Assembly: GCA_030045295.1 (NCBI GenBank)
Contig: JASIGD010000096.1
Span: 1-5,725, forward strand
Length of the DNA stretch: 5,725 nt
Reading direction: 5' to 3'
Origin: Streptosporangiaceae bacterium
GTDB lineage: Bacteria; Actinomycetota; Actinomycetes; Streptosporangiales; Streptosporangiaceae
A program made the position numbers and the translations under genes. Of this stretch, positions 1 through 5,110 are shown one piece after another. The notes beneath the pieces were generated by a model. That model did not search any database. It was not told the DNA's origin and worked only from the letters and a program-made list of their open reading frames with translations. Every line of letters begins with the position of its first letter. The stretch's first letter is position 1.

Positions 1-434
1 TCGGTGATCGTGAGCACGGCCAGCGGCAGGCCCTCCTGGTCCTGAAGCACCAGATGGTCGGCGTCGTCCGGGACCGCGGCCGCGGGGACCTCCAGCGTCA
101 CCGGTACCGGCCGTGAAGTGCCGTCGGCCAGCATGCCTCCTTCGCCGACCGCGGCCACGTCGGCGGCGGTCATGAAGCCGCGCAGCGGGGCGAACGCCCC
201 GGACGTGAGCAGCTCGAGGTCGCCGAGCTGCATCTCGTCGAGCGTGCAGGTCGGCCAGTCCGCGAGCTGGCCGGGCAGTACTTGCCCGGCCGCCTGTGGC
301 GGCCGGGCGTGCCTGCCCGTGGCCGGGGCCGGCCTGACCGCCCGTGGCGGCGGGCCCGCCGGTGATCGATCAGTCAGCTCTGCCTCCGGACCCCGACTTC
401 TTTGTCCCCGCTGTACACCTGCTGAATTACCCAT
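1..434 (-). CDS. ATP-sulfurylase-type / adenylyl-sulfate kinase family protein, N-terminal part (runs off left edge)
   Basis: Reading leftwards, the translation contains LPGQLADWPT, then LGDLELLTSGAFAPLRGF and LADGTSRPVPVTLEV. These match the N-terminal PUA-like domain of ATP sulfurylases and of the actinobacterial proteins in which this domain is joined to APS kinase. The family activates sulfate to APS and, if the kinase is present, to PAPS in the cytosol. The nucleotidyl-transferase and kinase parts lie outside the window, so which activity it has cannot be decided. About 144 residues are visible. The only in-frame ATG upstream of the conserved part is at 434, which gives a roughly 59-residue Pro/Arg/Ala-rich leader without family similarity and has no Shine-Dalgarno sequence. 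An in-frame CTG at 377 lies five bases after a GGAGG (387-383), so the true start may be there. Divergent from the membrane-protein operon at 566. Family call is firm; start is uncertain. Confidence 0.83.
   Translation of the reverse strand, partial: MGNSAGVQRGQRSRGPEAELTDRSPAGPPPRAVRPAPATGRHARPPQAAGQVLPGQLADWPTCTLDEMQLGDLELLTSGAFAPLRGFMTAADVAAVGEGGMLADGTSRPVPVTLEVPAAAVPDDADHLVLQDQEGLPLAVLTIT
269..308. repeat. Two overlapping, mutually exclusive GC hairpins
   Basis: Positions 269-277 (GGCCGGGCA) pair perfectly with 283-291 around a 5-base loop. Positions 284-294 pair perfectly with 298-308 (GGCGGCCGGGC) around a 3-base loop. Both stems use 284-291, so they cannot form together. They lie in the stretch encoding the non-conserved leader of the sulfurylase-type gene, just before the first family-conserved residue. 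On the minus-strand transcript the 298-308/284-294 stem is made first. Neither is followed by a T run, so this is not a standard intrinsic terminator. Confidence 0.5.
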
Positions 435-565
435 ACCGTATGCCAGCGCAGGGCATAGTACACGTATGATCGGCCGTTCACTACGTCATGCCTCGACGCC
501 GGGCGCCCGTGGTACCGGAAGCTGCTCACTCCGCTGTACATTTACGTGACACTGGAGGGATGACC
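435..565. promoter_or_regulatory. Divergent intergenic control region
   Basis: This 131-bp stretch separates the minus-strand sulfurylase-type gene from the plus-strand membrane-protein operon and should hold both promoters. It is richer in A+T than its surroundings. Short inverted repeats cluster at its left end: CATAC-N1-GTATG at 432-442, TATGCC-N7-GGCATA at 439-457, and CATAG-N5-GTATG at 454-468. For the plus strand, TATGAT at 465-470 and TACATT at 537-542 resemble -10 boxes, but neither has a clear -35 box at the usual distance. On the minus strand TACTAT (complement of 456-461) is a possible -10. CGGGCGCCCG at 500-509 is a perfect palindrome. The promoter assignments are guesses; the repeats are plain in the sequence. 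Confidence 0.4.
554..558 (+). promoter_or_regulatory. Shine-Dalgarno GGAGG that decides the start of the small membrane protein
   Basis: GGAGG ends one base before the ATG at 560, too close for normal initiation, but seven bases before the in-frame GTG at 566. The GTG is therefore preferred as the start, shortening the protein by two residues. Confidence 0.7.
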
Positions 566-934
566 GTGGGATACCCAGGGACCCTGCCGCCAGCAGCGCA
601 ACGAGCCGAGGTGCTTGACGTCCTGGCGGCAGTGGCCGCCGTCGCGTTGCTCGCTGTGGTGCAGGTAGGCGCCTCCGGGCCGCTGCGCATCCTGCTGGTG
701 CTGGCATTTACCTTCTTCGTTCCCGGCCGTGCCATCATCACCAACTATCCGCGGATGGCACGCTGGTCGGACCTGGGCGCGTCCATGGTTGTCAGCCTTG
801 GTGTCCTGGCCTTCCTGGCCACCGTCACGCTGTGGGCTCACTTCTGGCACCCATTGGGCTTGTTCCAGGTTGAGGCCGTGCTGAGCCTGGCCGCGCTGGC
901 GGTCGGCATCGTCCGACGGCGAAGGAACTCATGA
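566..934 (+). CDS. Small four-helix membrane protein, DUF1616-like
   Basis: Predicted product of 122 residues with four hydrophobic stretches: about residues 16-37 (VLDVLAAVAAVALLAVV), 43-60 (RILLVLAFTFFVPGRAI), 72-93 (LGASMVVSLGVLAFLATVTLW) and 102-117 (VEAVLSLAALAVGIV), ending in a basic RRRRNS tail. The pattern 'PLRxLLVLxFxFFVPGxA' followed by 'DLGASMVVSLGV' resembles the N-terminal part of DUF1616-type membrane proteins, which occur beside surface-polysaccharide genes in actinobacteria; this comparison is from memory and no catalytic residues are recognisable. The TGA stop overlaps the ATG of the next gene as ATGA (931-934), indicating translational coupling and a shared membrane-linked role, perhaps as a partner subunit. 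The GTG start is chosen because of the spacing of the GGAGG at 554-558. It is certainly a coding gene; its function is unknown. Confidence 0.75.
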   Translation: MGYPGTLPPAAQRAEVLDVLAAVAAVALLAVVQVGASGPLRILLVLAFTFFVPGRAIITNYPRMARWSDLGASMVVSLGVLAFLATVTLWAHFWHPLGLFQVEAVLSLAALAVGIVRRRRNS

Positions 935-3867
935 CCGACACCGCGCCGGCCGGCCAGGGTGGTCGTCATTCCAAAAGGGGCCGTGACGATGGAGAGGTGC
1001 CTGCGCAGGCAGGTTCGCCCGATGACAGCTATTGGACGCTGAATCGAGTCGCGCATTACGCCGGATCCTCCCCCGGGCCAGCCGAGCCCACCGGGCGGGC
1101 GGTTACGTCGGCGCCGAGCCCGGGTGAGCAGACGACCACCTTGCCTCCCGTTGTCGCGCGCCGGACGGCTATCCATTTCTCGGACGTGGCCCTGCCGGTC
1201 AGCATCGTGCTGTGGGTAATCGGGGTCAGCCGGGCGAACACGACCACGCTCGGGCCTCTTGGGCTCGCGCCACAGCTGCCGGTCGTCTTCTACGCCGGGC
1301 TCGCTCTCCTCGTTCTGTCGGCTGTGGTCGAGCTCACCGTGGCGAATGCCTCACAGTGGCGGATGGGCCTGCACGCGATCGGGCTGGTGGTCATCCTCTA
1401 CGGGACACCCGCCTTGGTGTACCCGGAGGGCCGCTACTCCTGGCTCTACAAGACCATCGGGGTGGTCCAGTACGTTAATGCGCACGGCGCGCTGAATAGC
1501 ACCATCGATATCTACCAGAATTGGCCGGGTTTTTTTGCTCTCGCTGCCTGGTTCGGGAAAGTGGCGGGCGTGGGCAGTCCTCTCGCCTACGCGAAGTGGT
1601 CGCAGCTCGTATTCGAGCTCGCCGCCCTTCCCCTGCTGTACCTGATTTACGACGCGCTCTCGCTGACGTTCCGGCAGCGCTGGATGGCGCTCCTGCTGTA
1701 CCCCGCGGCCAACTGGATCGGCCAGGACTACTTCTCGCCTCAGGCGCTCGGTACGGTCCTCTCACTGGGCATCATGGCGCTGACGATGCACTGGCTTTAT
1801 ACGGGCAACCGGGCGCAGTTCGCGCCGCGGCGCCGGTGGCTGCGGAGGAGGCGGGCGACCGAGCCGCAACAGGCGGGCAAGCAGGCCGCAGTCTCCAAGC
1901 AGGAGGTCCGGGAGGCATACCAGGCAATTAGGTCCTATCAGGGACCGGCCGGGATCGACGGCGTCACGATCGCGGACTTCGAGCAGCGCTTGGCGCATAA
2001 CCTGCAGAGGGTCTGGGATCAGCTGCGTTCGGGGGAGTACCGCCCCGCTCCTGTCCGTGTCATGCCGGTACCCGGGGGAGGCCAGGCCGAGACCTGGGGC
2101 ATCCCTATTGTCCGCGACAGAATCGCCCGGGAGGTTGTAGGCCGGAGGCTTAGAACGGGCCTGCTGCAGATGCGCCGCGCTCACGCTGACAGCAACGCCC
2201 GCCTGCCCGCAGGCCAACAGCCTGGCAGCCGGATCATCATGATCGACACGCGGGCGGCTTCCGCCAACCTTCGGCCCGATCTGGTCCTTCAGGTCGTCGC
2301 GGCGACCACCGAGCAGAGGTGGGTTGTCGACTATGTGAGGCGGTGCTTGAACACGCCGGTTCAGCGACCCGACGGCTCGCTGGGCACCGGCAGCCTCAGC
2401 ACGCAAGCGGGATCTCCGCTCGCACAGGTACTGACTGACCTGGTCCTCTACTACGCACTTGATGCCTGGATGGGGCGTGACTTCCCGGACGTCAGGTTGA
2501 AGCACCCTCCCGATGCCATCGCGGTCCACTGCGCCAGCGAGCGGCAGGCGCGCTCGGTGAAGGAAGCTATCACGCGGCGCCTGGACGACGTCGGATTGGA
2601 GCTCAGCCCGCAGAGCATCCAGATCGTGCTCCCCCAGGACGGCGGCAGCTCGGCGCAGGACGGCGCGCCGTCCGGTCGCACCGGCCCGGCGGCCTCGGGG
2701 TATCGTCACCCGGCCGCGGAACCGCGTCGGCCGCGCGCCAGACCGTCACCGGATCTGCTCGTGCCTCCGGTGCGCCGCACCGCGTTTGTGGTTACCATCC
2801 TGCTCCTTTATTTCGTGCTGACCTTCACCCACGAGCTGTCGCCCTACATCGTCGCCGTCCAGTTGCTGGTCCTCGCTGCCGCGCGCCCGCTGCGGCCGCG
2901 GTGGCTGCCGCTGGCCATGCTCGCCATCGCGGTCGCGTACCTGCTGCCGCGTCTTTCGTACGTGAACAGCCACTTCGGCCTGCTGAGCTCACTGGGCAGC
3001 TTCTTCGGGAACGCGGCACCCCCGTCCGCCTCCTCCTATTCCGGGTTGAGCCTTCCGGCCAGTCAGGTGCTGATCCAGCACTGCGCAATCGCACTGTCGG
3101 TGACCATGTGGCTTCTCGCTCTGGTCGGCGCGTGGCGGCTCCGGCATTCAGGGCGGATCGTGCTCGCCCTAATTGTCCTGACCTACTCGCCCGTCCTGGT
3201 TCTGTTCGGGCAGTACGGCAACGAGGGAATCTTGCGGGTCTACCTGTTCTCTCTGCCGTGGGCCGCTGCCCTGGCCGCCGCGGCCGTCGAACCGGGGACC
3301 CTTTCCCGGAAAATGGTGCCGCGGCTGCGCGCGCCAGCCGGGGGCCTCGATCTGTCCTGGGTCAAGCCCGCCCTGCGCTGGCTGCGCGCCCCGGCGGCAC
3401 TGTGTTTGGTCCTCGGTCTGTTCTTGGTTGCCTTCGACGGGAATGACGCCTTCAACACGTTCCCGCAATCGGAGGTCACTGCACTGCTGGCCTTCCAGGA
3501 GCACGCCCGTGTGGGTCCTGTGTACCTGGCCGAGGACAATGCTCCCATTGAGGTTACGGACCGGTACTATCTTTTCACTTGGATCAGCATCTTCGGTTCC
3601 AAAAACGGGACGCCGGTGGTCAGCCAGGCGACACCTGACATCGCCGAGCTGATCGCCGAGAACTCCACCACCTACACGCAGGGCCAGGAACCTGCTTACG
3701 TGGTGATCGCCCCGAGCATGGCGCCGTATAACGCCGCGTACGCGCAGGCACCATCCGATAGCTTCCAGATCCTGCAGGAGTCTTTGGCGCGCTCGCCGAA
3801 GTGGAAGCTGATCGTGAACCAGGACGGTACGCTCGTTTACGAGCTTCCGCCGGGTGCGAAGTCCTAG
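931..3867 (+). CDS. Polytopic GT-C-like membrane protein with an embedded degenerate group II intron reverse transcriptase domain
   Basis: 978 residues. Order: Ser/Pro-rich cytosolic N-terminus (1-80); seven hydrophobic segments at about 85-100, 115-135, 146-163, 199-213, 226-242, 250-263 and 269-291; a large loop (293-614); seven more at about 616-633, 637-652, 657-673, 715-735, 742-760, 768-787 and 818-836; and a C-terminal soluble domain (837-978), probably extracytoplasmic. The stretch RYSWLYKTIGVVQYVNAHG, then IDIYQNWPGFFALAAW and NWIGQDYFSPQALG, together with the C-terminal 'WKLIVNQDGTLVYEL', recall actinobacterial GT-C-like proteins of polysaccharide loci that use lipid-linked sugars; no catalytic residue can be named. 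The loop is flanked by RRRWLRRRR (300-308) and RRPRAR (599-604), so it should be cytoplasmic. Residues 321-571 of the loop are reverse-transcriptase-like (separate entry). Start: ATG overlapping the upstream stop, with AAGGA at 922-926. Translationally coupled to the upstream small membrane protein. No stop or frameshift breaks the frame. Membrane-family call moderate; RT insertion call strong. Confidence 0.85.
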   Translation: MTDTAPAGQGGRHSKRGRDDGEVPAQAGSPDDSYWTLNRVAHYAGSSPGPAEPTGRAVTSAPSPGEQTTTLPPVVARRTAIHFSDVALPVSIVLWVIGVSRANTTTLGPLGLAPQLPVVFYAGLALLVLSAVVELTVANASQWRMGLHAIGLVVILYGTPALVYPEGRYSWLYKTIGVVQYVNAHGALNSTIDIYQNWPGFFALAAWFGKVAGVGSPLAYAKWSQLVFELAALPLLYLIYDALSLTFRQRWMALLLYPAANWIGQDYFSPQALGTVLSLGIMALTMHWLYTGNRAQFAPRRRWLRRRRATEPQQAGKQAAVSKQEVREAYQAIRSYQGPAGIDGVTIADFEQRLAHNLQRVWDQLRSGEYRPAPVRVMPVPGGGQAETWGIPIVRDRIAREVVGRRLRTGLLQMRRAHADSNARLPAGQQPGSRIIMIDTRAASANLRPDLVLQVVAATTEQRWVVDYVRRCLNTPVQRPDGSLGTGSLSTQAGSPLAQVLTDLVLYYALDAWMGRDFPDVRLKHPPDAIAVHCASERQARSVKEAITRRLDDVGLELSPQSIQIVLPQDGGSSAQDGAPSGRTGPAASGYRHPAAEPRRPRARPSPDLLVPPVRRTAFVVTILLLYFVLTFTHELSPYIVAVQLLVLAAARPLRPRWLPLAMLAIAVAYLLPRLSYVNSHFGLLSSLGSFFGNAAPPSASSYSGLSLPASQVLIQHCAIALSVTMWLLALVGAWRLRHSGRIVLALIVLTYSPVLVLFGQYGNEGILRVYLFSLPWAAALAAAAVEPGTLSRKMVPRLRAPAGGLDLSWVKPALRWLRAPAALCLVLGLFLVAFDGNDAFNTFPQSEVTALLAFQEHARVGPVYLAEDNAPIEVTDRYYLFTWISIFGSKNGTPVVSQATPDIAELIAENSTTYTQGQEPAYVVIAPSMAPYNAAYAQAPSDSFQILQESLARSPKWKLIVNQDGTLVYELPPGAKS
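1530..1536 (+). other. Seven-T run in a GC-rich coding region (possible slippage site)
   Basis: The codons GGT TTT TTT for Gly200-Phe201-Phe202 of the membrane protein make T-TTT-TTT, which fits the X-XXY-YYZ pattern of a -1 slippery heptamer and is also prone to polymerase slippage. TTC is the expected Phe codon in this genome. The -1 frame stays open to a TAG at 1929-1931. No stimulatory structure or function was established. Confidence 0.3.
1878..1903 (+). repeat. Direct repeat CAAGCAGG at the left boundary of the RT insertion
   Basis: CAAGCAGG occurs at 1878-1885 and again at 1896-1903, an 18-base period in frame, encoding KQ at residues 317-318 and 323-324. It sits where membrane-protein-like sequence gives way to RT-like sequence. 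It could be a local duplication or chance. Confidence 0.4.
1891..2643 (+). other. Embedded reverse transcriptase domain, group II intron type, catalytically degenerate
   Basis: This is residues 321-571 of the 978-residue membrane protein. Matches to group II intron-encoded RTs, in order: RT-0 'GPAGIDGVTIADFEQRL' (338-354) then 'NLQRVWDQLRSGEYRPAPVR' (357-376), corresponding to the usual 'nlyklwnrlssGsYfPppvr'; RT-1/2 'GIPIVRDRIAREVV' (390-403); motif A 'IIMIDTRAASANL' (435-447), keeping D439 but replacing the usual GFFD by AASA; motif B 'STQAGSPLAQVL' (490-501) in place of GTPQGGxxSPLL, followed by the conserved-looking 'LYYALDAWM' (506-514); motif C 'HPPDAI' (525-530) in place of YADD, so one Asp (D528) remains and the second is A529; RT-6 'GLELSPQSIQIV' (555-566). 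The usual 'GYRPGRSxHxA' segment before motif A is mostly missing. No RT-7, maturase or HNH domain follows. In-frame with membrane segments on both sides. Polymerase activity is unlikely; RNA binding or a structural role is possible. Confidence 0.87.
2635..2665 (+). repeat. Direct repeat CAGGACGGCG at the right boundary of the RT insertion
   Basis: CAGGACGGCG occurs at 2635-2644 and 2656-2665, a 21-base period in frame, encoding QDGGSSA then QDGAPSG. It lies just after the last RT-6 residues, at the start of a Gly/Ser/Pro/Arg-rich linker leading to the eighth membrane segment. Confidence 0.45.
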
Positions 3868-3904
3868 TGTCGGCGCAGCGCGCTGGTGGCCGCAGTGGGG
3901 CCTG

Positions 3905-4918
3905 CTACTCCTCGGGCGCGGCCGCGGGTCTGACCGGGGCGAGGCAACTGCCGACGAGGGGTGGCCGGCTCGGCTTGCGGCTGCGTCCCGCCAAGCGCGC
4001 GCGGCCGGTGAAGTACCCGGCCACGACGGTGGATAGGCCCGTGATAGCTGTGGTCATCCTCATGCCCGCGCCTGCGTCACCGGTCGCGAGGCCGCGCAGT
4101 TCACGCAGCAGCGCGGCCGGGATCACCACGCTGGTCTGACGCCGCTCGCGTTCCAAGCCCGCGGAGGAGCCGACCATCCGGACCACGTCGGCTTTGGAGA
4201 GTCCTTCGTGCCAGCAACGGCGCACGAAGTAGCCGAATCTGAGGCGTTCTGCGCTGACGTAGTGGTCGACGGCCGCGGCGGGAACGTAGAAGATGACCGA
4301 CCCCGGGCGGCTCGCGGTCAGCCGGATGGCCAATTCGGTCTCTTCGCAGCCCCGCGGGCTGGTGCCCACCCGTCCCACCGCATCGTCGAAGCCTCCGGCC
4401 TCGAGCGCCAGGCTGGTCCGCAGGCTCATGCTGGCGCCGATCGGGTTACGTACCACGCTGATTGTCTCCGGCAGTCCCCGGTAGCTGCAGCCGACGACCC
4501 AGTCGAACTCGGGCGGCAGCCAGCGTGGCCGGCGGCCCGGCCACCGCGGATGCACGCTGCCCCCTGTGGCTACGACGTCGGGGGACGAATACGGCCGTAC
4601 CAGGGATTCCAGCCAGCCTGGTCGCGCCTCCGCGTCATCGTCCAGGAATACGGTGACCGGTTGTGTGGCCGCCTTGAGGCCCGTGTTGCGCGCTCCCGAC
4701 AGGCCGGGGGTGCCGTCGCTCTCCAGGACCGTCACCCCGGACAGTTCGCGGCGCGCCCTTGCGGCAAGGCCGACGTTGTGGTCCACGACCAGCAGTACCT
4801 GCCGTGGCCGAAGGCTCTGGTGCAGCGCAGAGTCCAGCGCCGCGCGGGTGAGCATCCACCGCCTTTCGGTGTACGCGCAGACCACGACACTCACACCCAG
4901 ATCATCGACGGCGGCCAC
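3905..4918 (-). CDS. Family 2 glycosyltransferase (GT-A fold)
   Basis: From the GTG at 4918 the product has 337 residues. It opens with the first beta strand 'VSVVVCAYTERR' (about residues 8-19), has 'TPGLSGARNTGL' (70-81), the metal/nucleotide-sugar-binding 'FLDDDAEARPGW' (91-102; DDD is the DxD site), and 'GASMSLRTSLALEAGGFDD' with 'CEETELAIRL' (about 161-199) near the acceptor and catalytic-base region. These are hallmarks of GT2 inverting enzymes that transfer sugars from nucleotide donors at the cytoplasmic face. The C-terminal ~60 residues are basic and Pro/Ala-rich with weak hydrophobicity and no clear membrane helix. An alternative GTG start at 5002 adds 28 Arg-rich residues before the fold; neither start has a Shine-Dalgarno sequence, and the shorter form begins right at the fold and could be leaderless. 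Convergent with the RT-containing gene, 37 bases apart, with no convincing terminator between. Divergent from the GH16 gene. Acceptor unknown; a surface polysaccharide fits the context. Confidence 0.93.
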   Translation of the reverse strand: MAAVDDLGVSVVVCAYTERRWMLTRAALDSALHQSLRPRQVLLVVDHNVGLAARARRELSGVTVLESDGTPGLSGARNTGLKAATQPVTVFLDDDAEARPGWLESLVRPYSSPDVVATGGSVHPRWPGRRPRWLPPEFDWVVGCSYRGLPETISVVRNPIGASMSLRTSLALEAGGFDDAVGRVGTSPRGCEETELAIRLTASRPGSVIFYVPAAAVDHYVSAERLRFGYFVRRCWHEGLSKADVVRMVGSSAGLERERRQTSVVIPAALLRELRGLATGDAGAGMRMTTAITGLSTVVAGYFTGRARLAGRSRKPSRPPLVGSCLAPVRPAAAPEE

Positions 4919-5110
4919 CCGAGGCAGGGTAGCAGGGTTTCTCGGTTCCCGGACTACGCTCCGCGGTCTCCTGGCATCTCGGCTGCGGCCAGATCGGCAC
5001 ACCGGCGACGCGGCGGCGGCGCGCCCCGGCCGACGATAAAATCAGCGCAGGCGGGCCGGGCCCGGCGGCTCGCGCCAGCCACGACTGGGCAAGGTGACCT
5101 CATTTCGAAC
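4919..5110. promoter_or_regulatory. Divergent control region between GT2 and GH16 genes
   Basis: This stretch lies between the GT2 gene (leftward) and the GH16 gene (rightward). The only A/T-rich patch is GATAAAAT at 5035-5042. On the plus strand TAAAAT (5037-5042) matches a -10 box at five of six positions, with no consensus -35 upstream. On the minus strand the same patch gives TATCGT, also of -10 type. One patch could thus serve both directions. AAGGTGA at 5091-5097 is the only ribosome-binding-like sequence before the ATG at 5111, but at 13 bases it is further away than usual. If GT2 starts at 5002 instead, the region shrinks to 5003-5110. Confidence 0.35.

Noticed and set aside
118..549. 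A 143-codon plus-strand open frame.
   Set aside because: It is antisense to the sulfurylase-type gene, has a Ser/Pro/Arg-rich translation without family features, and is explained as a shadow.
488..565. An upstream extension of the small membrane protein to an ATG at 488.
   Set aside because: The extension is a non-hydrophobic Arg/Pro-rich stretch, and the GGAGG at 554-558 points to the GTG at 566.
1891..2643. An active anti-phage or retron-like reverse transcriptase.
   Set aside because: The motif C Asp pair is broken, the neighbours are glycan-assembly genes rather than defence genes, and no retron-type RNA was recognised.
1831..2700. An intact mobile group II intron.
   Set aside because: No intron RNA ends or domain V hairpin were seen, the RT lacks maturase and endonuclease parts, and the host frame reads straight through.
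1762..2709. A 315-codon open frame on the minus strand covering the whole RT-like segment.
   Set aside because: Its translation is low-complexity and Arg/Gly/Asp-rich with no recognisable family, while the plus strand carries clear RT motifs. Long antisense frames are common in GC-rich DNA.
3868..3904. A bidirectional terminator between the convergent genes.
   Set aside because: Only weak GGCC/GGCC and CAGCGCGCTG palindromes are present, with no stable long stem and no T run on either strand.
4635..4859. A 74-codon minus-strand frame inside the GT2 gene.
   Set aside because: It lies in another frame of a clear GT2 coding region and has no recognisable features.
4919..5002. Start of the GT2 gene at the GTG at 5002.
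   Set aside because: It adds 28 Arg-rich residues before the first strand of the fold and has no ribosome-binding sequence. Kept as an alternative, since the GTG at 4918 also lacks one.
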